NCBI RefSeq assembly: GCF_042477335.2
Contig: NC_091246.1
Coordinates: forward strand, 253,441,501-253,505,500
DNA length: 64,000 nucleotides
Reading direction: 5' to 3'
Source of the DNA: Ovis canadensis
Lineage: Eukaryota; Chordata; Mammalia; Artiodactyla; Bovidae
Position numbers and translations under genes: made by a program. The notes under the pieces are model-generated. The model did no database searches, was not told the DNA's origin, and saw only the letters and a program-made list of their open reading frames with translations. Positions 21,823-32,949 of the stretch are shown in pieces; position 1 is the stretch's first letter, and each line of letters opens with the position of its first letter.

Positions 21823-23104
21823 TTAGTACTCAATACACGTATTGACAATGATTGCTTTCTCTCCTCCAATTTTTTAATAACAAGGGCAGATTTTAGAATA
21901 GGTCTCAAATAATCACTTTCAATTTTGTGAAATGTCCTGCCTCCATTTCCTCCCCTGTATTATGAGGATAATCACTTCCAGGCAGAGATGTTCCAAGAAG
22001 GGTTTGATGAGGGAATGATGGCTAAGGGTTTGTGCAGAGCGCGGAGTGGGGGAATGTGGCCGTCATCGTTGGTACAAGATCCGTGTCTCCACTGCCTCCC
22101 TGCACACACAGAAAAAGGCGACCAAGACTCGATCACTTTTTCATTTTTGTTTTATTTTGACCCACATCCCACTTGTCAAAAAACCTGAGTCTGCCTAGGA
22201 GCTGTTTTTAGAGGCTCGCCCTGCGGCGGTCCTCTCTTCTGGCTCCCCAGCTGCCTGTCCCCTCGTCTCCTACCCCTGGGGGCACCGTCTCCCTTTGCCT
22301 TTCAGCACAATTTGTCCACCCAGCCTCCTGTCTGCCTGGGAGGCCCCTCCTGGCAGGGCCACAGCCTCGGGGGACTCTGAGGGCGACCCTGGGGCCACAA
22401 GTGGCTTCCAGGAAGGATGACAAAGATGGGAAGTGCTGGGCACCTGACTGGCTCTGATTATCTGCAGGCCAGACACAGTGCATGGGCCTCCCAGGCACTC
22501 TGAGGGGCTCCTGCCCTCCCATCTGTACCATCTTCTCAAGGTTTCCAGGGGCTCCGAGCAACCTCTGGAGCTCTTCACTGCTTTCGGATGCCGTGGGGAA
22601 ATGCCTAATGCTTTGAGTCTGGGAAACTCAGGTCAGCCAGTCACTCACCCTGTTAAAGGACCGCAGAGGTTCATCTCAAAGCCCGGACGGTCTATGCACA
22701 GCTTGAGCCTCCTTCCCCAGTCCCTAGACCTTGTCAAACAAGATGGGGCGTCTGGAGCTTACATGTCAGACAATCTCCTTCCACGGGACCAGCCAGTGAG
22801 AAATGGCAGTGGGCGTATGAGGGACCCCTCCCCTGAGCTGGCTCACATCAGCCTCCCTGCAGAAGACGATGCTGCTTCTGGGACTGACCGTGGAGCAGCC
22901 CCTGGACCAGTCCTTACAGCTCCGCTGGAGGCTGGCAGTGGCAAACCCTTTTGATAGATGCAGGTGTGGAGGGTCAGAGAGCTTCAGATGGTTTCTTTTG
23001 AGTTCTAGTTTCAAGGATAGAGCATCATCGGCCGGTGGGGAACGGACAGGGATGAGGGGCAGGAGACAGCGGACGCCGCGTCCTTGGCTCTGTGCTTCAC
23101 AGTA
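21823..23104. other. Unassigned intergenic DNA
   Basis: 1.3 kb with no gene I can support. Overlapping frames at 22200-22950 occupy several frames at once and show no domains. Confidence 0.45.
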
Positions 23105-23270
23105 GAGGAAGGGAAAGGATGCTGAGTCGGCAGGCCAGGGCCAAGGATGCTTTTCAGGAGACTGGGGGTCTTTGGCAAGTGTCCTTGTGCTCACTGAGCC
23201 TCACTCTTCTCACTTGAAAACTGGGCTTGTGAGGGGAGGCGTAAAAAACGCGCGCTCAGCGCCTGGCGTG
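23105..23270 (+). mobile_element. MIR relic
   Basis: TTTGGCAAGTGTCCTTGTGC, then GAGCCTCACTCTTCTCACTTG and a CGCTCAGCGCCTGGCG tail match the MIR core layout. Confidence 0.55.
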
Positions 23271-23559
23271 TAGGGCGGGAACCCTTGTCTTGCATTCTAG
23301 CTCCAGGAATCCCCCAGGGCAGCAGAGCCTCCGGCCTCGCCCTTCCCACTGGCCATTCTCAAGGGCAGCTCTGTGCCCTGCAGCAAGAGCGGAACCCAGG
23401 CCCCAGGCAGGCAACGGCTGCGGTTGCTATGGTTGTTTCAGCAACCTGGTTCTTCCAGACGGAACTGCTTCTCTTGTAAATATTGATGGAGGCCTCAGAC
23501 AGAGAGGAACGCGAAAACAAAGGGCGCTTTATTTATGACAGAAAAAGAAACCAACAGGA

Positions 23560-23935
23560 AAAAAAAAATATCTACAGCCCTGACGGAGGGGGGAATGTTT
23601 AAATAAACCATGGCAGGTCCACTGGATGGAATATTGTGCAACTATTGAAATGATGTTTACCGAGGGTTTGTAATAACACGGGAAAATGCTTATTCTATAA
23701 AGCTAAGTTAAAAAAAAAAAGGAAGCAACTGAATTGTATATTCAGCATAATCACACCGAGGCAAAAATCAAGCCAAAGAAAAATCACACGCAGGAAAACA
23801 GACCGGAGGGACCCACACCACAGCGGAGGTTTGTCTTTGGGTAGAAAATTGGGGAGATTTTCTAATACCTTTCTCTATCTTCCAATTTTTTTCTATAATG
23901 GCATGGTTGGCCTAATCTGCAAAACAACTCAAAGC
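23560..23935 (+). mobile_element. Old L1 3'-end relic
   Basis: TGGAATATTGTGCAACTATT, ACGGGAAAATGCTTATTCT and GAATTGTATATTCAGCAT are typical of L1M-class 3' ends. The copy ends at TTTTTTTCTATAATGGCATG. Confidence 0.65.
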
Positions 23936-24188
23936 TAAGGTTTTTGTTTCTGTTTTCCTAAAGAAGAACGAACTCACATTAGGAAAGAAGGACAGATGAG
24001 CCACGGAGAAGCCAAGCAACACAGAAGCCACTCTGAGGCCGAGGGCGAGAGGACAACGGGCGCGGCTGTTACAGAGGCCAGTGGAGGTCCTGGGGTCTGC
24101 CAGCATGGAGCCACGCGGGCTGGCTGACGCCCCGCACGAATTCAGATGGCGCATCTGTGTGTTATTCTGACCCTCCTCCCTAAATGTG

Positions 24189-24394
24189 ATACTTCCCTGG
24201 TGGCTCGGACGGTAAAGCGTCTGCCTACAACGCGGGAGACCTGGGTTCGATCCCTGGGTCAGGAAGATCCCCTGGAGAAGGAAATGACAACCCGCTCCAG
24301 TACTCTTGCCTGGAAAATTCCATAGACGGAGGAGCCTGGTGGGCTACAGTCCTTGGGGTCGCAAAGAGTCGGACACGACTGAGCGACTTCAGTG
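24189..24394 (+). mobile_element. Bov-tA SINE with target duplication
   Basis: CTTCCCTGGTGGCTCGGACG head, B box GGTTCGATCC, Bov-A body to GACTGAGCGACTTCAG. CCTAAATGTG at 24179-24188 recurs as CCTAAACGTG at 24395-24404, differing at one CpG-type position. Confidence 0.93.
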
Positions 24395-24905
24395 CCTAAA
24401 CGTGCAAACTCTGCTTCTCTCTGGGGAATGTAGCTTACCTCCAGCCAAGACCCCTCTCTCATGAATGTCCGTGTAATGGGATTCTCTCCTTTATAGGTAA
24501 AGGCAGAAGCAGAAGAGCTGGGCTCCTGCCCTCTTCACACACCAAGACGGAGCGCCTGGGGGGCAGTCCTGCTCCCCACCCCCACTGGCGTGGCAAAGCC
24601 CTTCAGGAGGCAGGCCCACCCTCCCTCCCGGAGCCCTGGTCTCTGCACCTCCAGGACATCCCCTCAGGGCTCTGCACAGCCTCGACTCCTCAGGGAGCCT
24701 GATCACACCACCCCCGCCCCTCCTCCTCTCCCTCTGTGGACCGTGAGCAGCGTGGGTGCTGCTTGTTTAGGACTAGCTTTCTTTTTTTTTTTTTTTAACT
24801 GCTTGTTTTCTACAGCTAGAGCGTGAGCTCCACGAGGACAGGGACGTGCTGCGTCTCTAGCACCTGGAGTACCGCCTGGTTGAAACATTCTGTAAATGAA
24901 CCCTG
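24395..24905. other. Unassigned DNA with a T tract
   Basis: GC-rich unique DNA. A long T run lies near 24782-24797. No gene recognised. Confidence 0.45.
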
Positions 24906-25107
24906 GGGCTTCCCCGGCGGCTCAGTGGTAAAGAATCTGCCTGCCAATGGAGGAGACCTGGGTTCCATCCTGGGTGGAAAAGATCCTCTGGAGAAGGAAA
25001 TGGCAACCCGCTCCAGTGTCTTGCCTGGGAAATCCCACGGACAGAGGAGCCTGGCAGGCTACAGTCCACGGGGTCGCAAAACAGTCGGACACGACTGAGC
25101 AACGACA
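24906..25107 (+). mobile_element. Bov-tA SINE with target duplication
   Basis: GGGGCTTCCCCGGCGGCTCAG head and a Bov-A body to GACTGAGCAACGAC. AAATGAACCCTG is present on both sides (24894-24905 and 25108-25119). Confidence 0.94.
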
Positions 25108-25119
25108 AAATGAACCCTG

Positions 25120-27528
25120 ACCGTCACAGCCCCGGGGGCTCTGTAGCCCCTGGACTGCCTTGCCCTGACGCTACGGTCCTGACGGCTCTCATCCCTAAAT
25201 CCAGCTCTGGAGGCCCAAGCCAGGAACGCACTAGCCCTGATCTGCTGGTGATGACTTCCTGGGGCCCTGGGCTGAAGTAGTTCTGAGTCCGTGGAAAGAG
25301 CCCACCAAGAAAGGACACTGCGATCGTCAGCGATGTCTGCCGTGGGAGCGCAAGAGGCAGACGAGACGTGCGGCCCCATTCTGTCTCAGCCTCGGCCGGA
25401 GTCTCAGCTCTCCCTTGGCCACGAAGAACACAGCCACCACCACTGGGTCTAGAACCAGCTTCGCTGCTTTACCCCTTGACCGTTTCCCCAGTCCCTGCCG
25501 TATGTATGTGACGGGCTTCTGAAGGTTTTCCCAGAGCGAGCCCTAGCTCTCACCCTTGGCGTGGAGCCTTCCCCCACACCCCACCCAGCTTGGCTGAGGT
25601 CTTATCCTCTGCCTGGCTCCTTATCGGAGGCCTGCCCCTGGCCTCAATCTGGCTCTACCTGTTCTGGCTCCCAGATGGGGCTCTCCACCCTTTCCCCTGC
25701 CCGGCATCACGTCTCCCCTCCCCCCCGGTCCCCGGGAGGTCCATGACCGCGTGCTGACTCTGAACTTGAGCATGGCCTTGGTGGTGGAGGGGGTTTGGAG
25801 AGGAGGTCACTCTCCCAGGCTCCAGCCACAGTCTCAGCTATCTTTCCTCCCCCAGCGTCCAGCCTAGAAATAAACGAAGCTGCCTCACCTCCCAAGCCCT
25901 AGAGTAGGGAAGGCGGGCTTCTGTGGTCCAAGCAAAGGCTTCATCTCTACATCAACCTCCTCTGCTTCTTTGTTCCAACCCCGCCTCTTCCAGAAAGACC
26001 CCCAGCTCAGCCCCGGCAGCTGCAGTGACGCAGGCTCCTGCCAGGATCCCCTGGGCCTGGGAAGCGCTTTCCACAGGTGCTCACCTTTATCCCCCAGGCA
26101 GAGAAGGACACGGATTGCTCTTCCCATTTTCAACACAGGGATGCCAAAGTCTGAGCACTCCCATCTCCGCACCTGTCAGGCCCGCCGTGGCGCACCTGCC
26201 TTCTTGTCTTTCCTGATGCCGCCACTCACTTCAGAAGTAGTCCCGGTGCCGCCACTCACTTTAGAAGTAGTCCCGGCTCCCCTGGCTTCCAGCTGGTACC
26301 AAGAGCACGACTGCTTTCCTGTCGGTACACACATCTCCCTGGGAGATGGAGCAGGGCCACGGTAATATACTGGACTAGTCTCTTTCTCCTCCTTCTGGGA
26401 AGAAAAGGTAACTTCCCAAGGGTGGAAGCTTTCCTCCCTCCGAGAATTTGCCAAACCTGATGTGAAAGGAGGGCCCAGCCTCCCGGTGTAGCAGGAGAGC
26501 TTGCTGGTCCCTCAGCTCCACCGTGGGCCTGCCTCTCCCTGGCCCGCTCCTGTCTGATGAGGCAGACCAGGCGACCACAGGCACAGGGAAGGCAAAGGGT
26601 GCCATCCCCTCTCACACCCTGGAAGGGCTGCCCCCAGCTCCCAAGGTGAGGGCTGGGTTGCACGAGTGGCTGTACTGTGAAGGGTTCTGAGATCTGGGGA
26701 GACAGTGCGGTGGTCAAATAACAATGGGCCCAGCAGGAGGGTGGCCCTTGGATCACATTTTTTTTTCCTTGCCATCAACTGTATTCTCCGTAGACCCTGC
26801 AAACAGATGTGCCTTTATAAACGGACGCTAAACATGGAGGCGTCTCCTCTTTCCAGTATACTGGAATTCCATGTAACGAGAAAAAGCAAAGCAGGCTTTG
26901 GTCAATTCACTCTGCAGGCAAGAGTTCCCGTGGGCGGCTTCAGCTGGCGCTCTGCTTCTCCTCCAGCCATCGCTCCCTCTGGCTGGGCCCCCTGGGGCTC
27001 CCCGGGCTTGTCCTAGTCCTGCTGAACAGCCCCCCTCGATTTTCTCCACCTGTGTGTGTCCCAGGTGCTTCTGGAGGTTGGGGCGCAGTGCCCAAAGCTT
27101 AGGAAGAGGCCCTGCTGGCTTAGAGAGGGCTGGCCCAGGTCCAGCAGGGTCAGCTTGAGGGGTCACTGGGAGTCAAAAAACCTCTGGAACTGTGCCTGTG
27201 ATAAGGCTGTGCCCCTGAACTTTGCTGGGATCCTGGTACCCCCTCCCCACCAAATTCAGTCCTCAATCAAGATGGTGGCCAACCTTGCAGATGCGGGCAC
27301 CCTGGGCCTCAGAGCATCAGTCCTCAGCCTCATTTTCACACTAGGGCTGCTGCCCAGAGAGAGCAAGAGGCAGCTAAGAAGCCCAGACCGTGGAGCAGGT
27401 GGGATTGAAATTCACCTCTTGTCGGCCAGATTCCCCTGCGCCCCGATCGCCCAGAAATGGCCCATGCCGCGATGGGTAGGGGGTGTTTTTCCGTCTAGTC
27501 TTGCAGAAGGAGCCCAGCAGATGGGCTG
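25120..27528. other. Downstream flank of KLHDC7A, possible 3' UTR
   Basis: Unique GC-rich DNA. If the transcript has a long 3' UTR like the human gene, part of this belongs to it on the minus strand. I saw no AATAAA on the minus strand (TTTATT on plus) between 24900 and 27528. A 30-bp tandem duplication lies at 26218-26277. The many open frames here overlap in several frames and show no domains. Confidence 0.4.
26218..26277. repeat. 30-bp tandem duplication
   Basis: Two adjacent copies of a 30-bp unit beginning GCCGCCACTCACTT, with two mismatches between them. Confidence 0.9.
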
Positions 27529-29913
27529 CTAGACCCTGGTCTGGGGCACATCAGGACCGGGCAAGGTCAGGACGGTGGGCAGGAGGGTGCCCTGCGGGGA
27601 GGGGAAGGCCTGCAGCATTTCGGGCACAAACCTGGGCGAGACGCAGTCGGCCAGGAAGCGCAGCGTGCGCCGGCGCCCCACGCAGTAGACGAGCTCGCCC
27701 ACCACGGCGCACTGGAAGGCGTCGGGGTACGGCGTCCGGTACGTGGCGCACTCGTACCAGAGGCGGGCGCTGGCGCTGCAGCGGTACACGCTGATGCCCA
27801 GGCTGCGGTTGAGGTCAAAGCGATAGAGGAAGCCTCTGACCGCCACCATCTCGGCCGTGCGGTCCCTGCCTCCCCCGGTGGGCGCGGCGCGCCAGCGCTG
27901 TTCCCGGGCGGAGAAGCGCAGCAGCAGGTAGCGCAGCGAGCCCCCGGTGACGAAGAGCTCGCCCCCGCTCGCCGCCGCCGTGTGCGCCAGGGCGAAGGTG
28001 TCCTTGGGCAGCGGCGGCGCAAAGGTCCAGCGGTCCAGGCGGGGGTCGTAGCGTTCCACCGTGTTCAGACACTCGCCCCCGACGGCGTACAGCTGCCCGT
28101 CCAGGGCCACCAGCCGGCAGTGCGGCCGCGCCTGGTTCAGGGGGCACACCTCGCTCCAGATGCCCGTCAGCGGGTTGTAGCAGAAGACGCGCTTGGAGGG
28201 CTGGCGCCCCGCGCCCTGGCAGCCCGACACCAGGAAGAGGTAATTGAAGAGGCTGCAGATGGCGCAGCCCCGGGACACAGCCTCGGGCGGCAGGCGGGCC
28301 AGCGGGCGCCAGGCGTCCTGCTCGTCGTCGTAGCAGCAGAGGCGGCCGGAGCCTTCCTGGGGGCACACGTCGGCCACCACTAGGTGCTTGCGCCCCCGGA
28401 GCCGGCGCTGGAGGACCAGCTCCCGCTCCGCCCCGCTCAGGCACCCGTAGACCTCCGGGCTCCGCAGGACCTGGAGGTAGTTGTCACTCATCACCTTGTA
28501 GGCGGCCTCCTTCAGGGGCTCCAGTTTCTTCCTCTTGGCGAAGGTCAGCGCCTCGTAGCAATTGCCCAGATCCAGGTGGACCTCTGGGGCTGATCCAGGG
28601 CTGAGCGGGGGGTGGAAGAAATTGATGCCAGCCACAGAGTGCACATGGGGCTTTCCGGGGCTTCCGGCTGAGCTGGACTCAGGAGAATCCTGGGACATGG
28701 GGCAGGTGGGCGTGGCTCTCTGGTCTGGGCAGGATGGAGCAGCCTCCCCAAAGCCGTCCAGCTGCAGCTGAAGCTCTGGGTTCTCCACGATCTGAAGGAG
28801 GCTCTCCTTGCGGCTGAAGCCTCGCGGGGAGCGTGAGGGGTCAGTCTGGGGGGAGGCGGCCGTCTCCAGTCCGCCTTCTCCGTCATCAGCGGGCGGTCCA
28901 GACGCTGTCCTTGTTCCCAGGGGGCCTGACACTGACTCAGGGGCTGGAGCCCCTTCTGGGGCAGCTGTTGGGGCGGCTAGCCTGCTCCTGGAGGTGGCCT
29001 GAGAGGTGGACTCCACATAGTAATCGTACACCTTGCCCTTCAGCCTGGGCCTGATCCCCTCCAGCTTCTCCGGTATGAAATTCTCCTCTACTCGAACCCG
29101 GGCCACAGACGAGAAGGTGTAGGAGGCGTCGGAGGCCTGCTGACGCAGGGCCAGGCCCAGGTCCGAGGCAGCCTGGAGGGCCCCTGCCTCCTCCCTGTGG
29201 ACCCCTGACGCGTGGGTAAAGACCCAGCTGTTGTTCATGTCACACTGGCCTTCACAGTGGGCCGCCTGACCTTCATAGGGGGATTCCTGCTCCCCGCTCC
29301 CTGGATGCTTGGGGAGTCCACTGTCCTGCCTGGGAGCGAGCTCACCACCCACACGACCGCTCTCCACAGCGGGGAGGCCAGCTGGGGACTTTGGGGGTTT
29401 GCTGCACTGATCGGGGCAATGGGGCAACTCGGGCTTACCGTCCACAGCTGTTCCAGCTTCCTGGCCTCCGCACCGAGGAGCTGGCAGGTCAGAGTCCAGG
29501 CGCTGCCCAGCGTGCTCCTCTCCAGCACGTTTCCTTCCAGCTTTCCTAGCCTCTCCAGCTTCTGAGACAGCGGATGAAGCTCCAGTGGCCGGGACTCTGG
29601 AGGCCTCCGTGTTCTCCCAGCTGCAGCCTGGCAGTCCTGTGGTCCCCTTGCTTCCCCTTCGGCGTCTCAGGTCCCACCGTGGTGCCCTGGGAACAGCCTC
29701 CTGGGCGGCAGGCTGCCTGGAGTCCCCTGCCTCCCCCTCGGCCTCGGCCTTGGTGTCCGTCCCCCGCGGTGGGGCCCGGGCTGGCCTGGACTTGTACAGC
29801 CTGTAGGCTGCAGTCAGCAGGAGCAGGGCAGCAGCGGACAGCACCAGCTGGCCCGTCAGCTGCATGTCCAGATGCCAGTCCTGGGCCTCTGCTCCTCCTC
29901 CTCTGGGGAGCAT
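27529..29913 (-). CDS. KLHDC7A: Kelch domain-containing protein 7A
   Basis: A single uninterrupted frame of 794 codons, close to the roughly 780 of the human protein, which is also encoded in one exon. Residues 1-18 (MLPRGG..., AQDWHLDMQ) precede one hydrophobic helix at about 19-37 (QLVLSAAALLLLTAAY), followed by basic residues (RLYKSR), suggesting an N-terminal membrane anchor. Residues about 45-445 are low-complexity and probably disordered, with conserved islands such as KGKVYDYYVES and FSRKESLLQI. Residues about 448-508 form a BACK-like helical segment (EALTFAKRKKLEPLKEAAYKV). Residues 509-770 form the kelch repeats, clearest in YAVGGECLNTVERYDP and RLDRW. The C-terminus is PQTRV. Unlike KLHL proteins it has no BTB domain. 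The first ATG is chosen because the human protein starts in the same way and it has A at -3. The biochemical role is not established. Confidence 0.96.
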   Translation of the reverse strand: MLPRGGGAEAQDWHLDMQLTGQLVLSAAALLLLTAAYRLYKSRPARAPPRGTDTKAEAEGEAGDSRQPAAQEAVPRAPRWDLRRRRGSKGTTGLPGCSWENTEASRVPATGASSAVSEAGEARKAGRKRAGEEHAGQRLDSDLPAPRCGGQEAGTAVDGKPELPHCPDQCSKPPKSPAGLPAVESGRVGGELAPRQDSGLPKHPGSGEQESPYEGQAAHCEGQCDMNNSWVFTHASGVHREEAGALQAASDLGLALRQQASDASYTFSSVARVRVEENFIPEKLEGIRPRLKGKVYDYYVESTSQATSRSRLAAPTAAPEGAPAPESVSGPLGTRTASGPPADDGEGGLETAASPQTDPSRSPRGFSRKESLLQIVENPELQLQLDGFGEAAPSCPDQRATPTCPMSQDSPESSSAGSPGKPHVHSVAGINFFHPPLSPGSAPEVHLDLGNCYEALTFAKRKKLEPLKEAAYKVMSDNYLQVLRSPEVYGCLSGAERELVLQRRLRGRKHLVVADVCPQEGSGRLCCYDDEQDAWRPLARLPPEAVSRGCAICSLFNYLFLVSGCQGAGRQPSKRVFCYNPLTGIWSEVCPLNQARPHCRLVALDGQLYAVGGECLNTVERYDPRLDRWTFAPPLPKDTFALAHTAAASGGELFVTGGSLRYLLLRFSAREQRWRAAPTGGGRDRTAEMVAVRGFLYRFDLNRSLGISVYRCSASARLWYECATYRTPYPDAFQCAVVGELVYCVGRRRTLRFLADCVSPRFVPEMLQAFPSPQGTLLPTVLTLPGPDVPQTRV
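27540..28490. other. CpG-rich island inside the KLHDC7A coding region
   Basis: The half of the exon encoding the kelch repeats is very GC-rich and dense in CpG, while the upstream coding half and the putative promoter are less so. This is seen directly in the base composition. The numbers should be computed. Confidence 0.7.
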
Positions 29914-30230
29914 GTTCCCAAGCCGACCTGGGGCAGAGGAATGTCAAGAATCCGATTAATGATTGCCCAATAGGGGACGGTTCCTGGTTCCTGCTGGGCT
30001 GAGCGGGAGGGGGTTTGGGGCGAGCTCTGGCTGGGCCGGTGAAGAGTTGAAGCAAAGGTGACTTTTGAGCTGGCAGAGTTGGGCACCGAGGCCCGGGGCT
30101 GGCAGAGTGAGGTGGCTGGCGTCCCTGGGATCCTTCGGTGCTTTTCCCTGGGGGTGGGAGGCATCTGCCCGGAGGAGGCTGAGCTTGTGATCACCACCCA
30201 CGCCAGCCGTGGCCGGAGGGGGCTCGGCAC
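29914..30230 (-). promoter_or_regulatory. Putative KLHDC7A promoter/5' UTR region
   Basis: The start codon lies next to unique DNA with no TATA box evident. About 55 bases upstream is an inverted CCAAT box (CCAAT at 29967-29971 on plus, ATTGG on the coding strand). It abuts ATTAATGATTGCC at 29955-29967, which resembles an HNF1 site (GTTAATNATTAAC) at 9 of 12 defined positions. The transcription start is not determinable from sequence alone. Confidence 0.3.
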
Positions 30231-30699
30231 GTCCAGCGGGCTCTTGAAGAGGGAGGAAGCTCTCCGTCAGTCACCCGATGCTAGGGAACGCTCGGGGTGG
30301 GAGGCTGCTTGTGTACGTCCTGTTTTCTCTTTTGCAAATCCGCTGGGCTGGGAGGTTGGGTGTGGTGAGCTGCAGAGCAGGTGGAGCCACAGCAGGTGTG
30401 GTGAGAGGTCCTTCTGGATCTGCGCTCTTCCTGTTGAGGTCGGTGGGTCCCCACGGCGGGGTCGGTCTGCAGGCAGCAGCCGGGGAGGCTGAGCCGGGAG
30501 CTGGGCCAAGCCCCCGACCTGGCTCCTGAATGACTGCCCTCTTTCCCTGCCCGATGAGGTGCCTGAGAAAACCAGCCTTGGGGTTGGAGTTGGGGGAAAA
30601 ACACGGCATTCGTACCTAGATCAGGGACAAACAGGGGGCGCATCCTCACCCTTGGACCCAGACAGCCTCAGACAGTCAGAGGCTGCGGGAGTCTCACTC
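30231..30699. other. Unassigned 5' flank of KLHDC7A
   Basis: GC-rich unique DNA. Overlapping frames on both strands show no domain. Confidence 0.45.
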
Positions 30700-30870
30700 G
30701 CCTCCCGGCTCAGCAGCACCTGGCTCTGCGGCTAAGCTGTGTGACCTCAGGCAAGTGAGTGCACCTCGCTCTGCCTCCGTTTTTCCATCTGAAAAGATAG
30801 GGGGAACAGCCCCTCGTAAGGCCGTGGTGAGAGTGAGACGGGTTGGTGTGTGTAAAGGGCGCAGGGCCGA
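30700..30870 (+). mobile_element. MIR relic
   Basis: TGTGTGACCTCAGGCAAGTG followed by TCTGCCTCCGTTTTTCCATC is the MIR core. Confidence 0.7.
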
Positions 30871-31869
30871 GCTCCTGTGGAAAGGCTTAGTCCATGTCAC
30901 CCACCCATCCTCTTTCTCACCGTCGGCGCCCTCGTCATCGCGTGAATCGTCATCGGCTGGACCTTTGGAGGCACTGGTGTGACTCTGCCCCTCCCCAGAC
31001 TCAGGGCCTTTTGGGGTCCCCAGAGGCCAGGACGGGGGTCTCAGCGTCACGCTGCCTATGGGTGCTGAGGGTGCCAGGTGGGTGGGCCCGCCGCTGCCAG
31101 GTCCCCCTATTCCAGAGACGCTGTCTCTCTCCACTTCCGAGTGTTGGCATCTAACTTAAAAAAAGAAAAAGAACCACTCTGTGCAGCAGGCACGTGTTTG
31201 GAGGAATTTGGCTCCGAAGCCTTCCGTGATTCCTTACGGTGCTGTTCACAGCTCCCCCGCGCTCCCGTCTGTCTACCTGCCGCGGTCACCTCCTGATGGC
31301 CGCGTGCGTGCCGCGATCTGGGCTGGGCTGACCCTCAGGGTCAGGTCACAGGCTGCCTCCTGTGCCTCCTGCCCGGCGCCTCCATCCTTCCGGCATCATC
31401 TTTTCTTTCCTTCTTGTTCTCCTGTTCTTCCTCTCGCCCCTCTCAGCCTTCATCACGTGGGCTGTGGCTCCAGTATGCTCCGCTCTGCTTGCTGGATTCT
31501 ACGTCTCCAGGGAAGCTCGACCCTGGGGCCTGAGGCACCACTGGGGCAAAAGCCCAGCTGACCTTGCCTTTCCCCGGGGAGGATGTGGGTGGACGCTCTG
31601 GACGACGCGGGTCTGTTGTCCACTATCCCGTTTGGGGGAGGGGAATTTCGATCCCCTTTTTATGGCAGCTCCGAGGGCGGGTCAATTTGCCTGCAAATGA
31701 GGACTTCTACCTTTCGTTTCCAGACTCCAGACTTTTACAGACCTAAGTTCGTCCAACAGGTATGACTGCTCTGGGAGTCAGACGTTTTCAGCCTGTCCCG
31801 CTGGTGACCTCTCTGAGAGAGTGTTGTTTCCTCTTTTTCCATCTCTGTCAAAATAGTGATTCACCATGA
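30871..31869. other. Unassigned intergenic DNA
   Basis: No gene or named repeat recognised in about 1 kb of GC-rich to mixed DNA. Confidence 0.45.
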
Positions 31870-31985
31870 TTGTTAGAAACACAGATTACCAAGCTCCGCC
31901 CCCAGATTTTACGATTCAGTGGGTTCAGGGTGGCTTCCAGGAAATCTTCGGTTTTAAAAATCATCTCAGGCGATTCCGGTGGGTA
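31870..31985 (+). mobile_element. MER5A-like hAT DNA transposon relic
   Basis: ACACAGATTACCAAGCTCCG, then CCCCCAGATTTTACGATTCAG and GGTTCAGGGTGG match the core of MER5A. Terminal inverted repeats are not preserved. Confidence 0.6.
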
Positions 31986-32129
31986 GAGGAATGAAAAGTC
32001 AGTCAGTTTTGTTTACTCGTCTGCTGGGTGATGGGGGAGCAGTTGCCCTCTATACCGCCCAGGTGAGTATCGGGAAAGGGGAATGAGTCCCGGGTATTTT
32101 GCATGAGTGAGGTCTTCCTGGGCATCCAC

Positions 32130-32260
32130 AGAGGTGGGGTATTGTCATCACCTCATTTTACAGGTGGGGAAACGGAGGCTCAGAGAGATTATGCACCAAT
32201 GTCAACAGAGGTTGTCAGTGGCAGAGGCTTGATTTATAGCCAGGTGTCTCTAACTGCAAG
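32130..32260 (-). mobile_element. MIR relic, reverse
   Basis: CTCATTTTACAGGTGGGGAAA followed by GGAGGCTCAGAGAGATT is the complement of the MIR core. Confidence 0.65.
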
Positions 32261-32949
32261 GCCCATTTGTCTTCCCCTGGGACGGAGAGGATGAGTTATA
32301 AAGGAGAATAAAAATTTGTCCAGTGGTAAAATCAGGGCTTTGGAGACTGGCTTGGGGTCCCCCTGGAGCCAAGCTACCATTCCCGCAGGCAGGGCAGCTC
32401 TGCACATCTCCTTCCTGAGAGAGGAGACTGCACACCCCCCTGGTGTGCTGCGGCCTGGCTTTGACCTCTCAGGCGCCACCGAGCGCACAGGGCCTCAGCC
32501 CCTTAGAGGGGCTGCTTCCCACCCAAGAAAGGCTTCATGTGTCCTGGAGTGCCACCCCTACAGCTCCGCCTTCAAGCCTTTAAGCAGACAGTTGCTCTTT
32601 CCATTTGAAACTGTGCTCCCAGATGTTACATGTAGCCGCACCAGACCCCTGGGTGGCCAGGAGAAAGTGAAGGGGCCACTGGGAGGAGAAGACACAGTCC
32701 CAGCCCCAGTGAAGGGCCTCCCTGCAGATCTGGAAGCTGGTGCACACGCCTGCGATGCCTTCAAGCCACAGCGTATCACAATGGAAATTAACAAGGTGAC
32801 TTGTCGCAAAGTAAACCAGACTAGACTGGATGGCCAGGGAGTCTGGAGCAAGGGGCATCAGAAGAGAGGTCAGGAGAGAATTCCAGAAAGGTGTTTAGTC
32901 TTGAGTATGCCTACAAAGAAAGAGGGGGCATAGACGGATTGACTACGAA
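32261..32949. other. Unassigned intergenic DNA
   Basis: A 205-codon open frame at 32316-32933 has no recognisable domain, a weak context and competing frames on the other strand. I do not call it a gene. Confidence 0.4.

Noticed and set aside
27551-28444. Alternative frames of 151 and 209 codons within the KLHDC7A exon, and plus-strand frames of 133 codons
   Set aside because: They are shadows caused by the high GC content. Only the 794-codon frame encodes the kelch repeats and matches the known protein.
32316-32933. 205-codon plus-strand frame
   Set aside because: No domain, no homology I recognise, and competing frames on the opposite strand. More likely chance.
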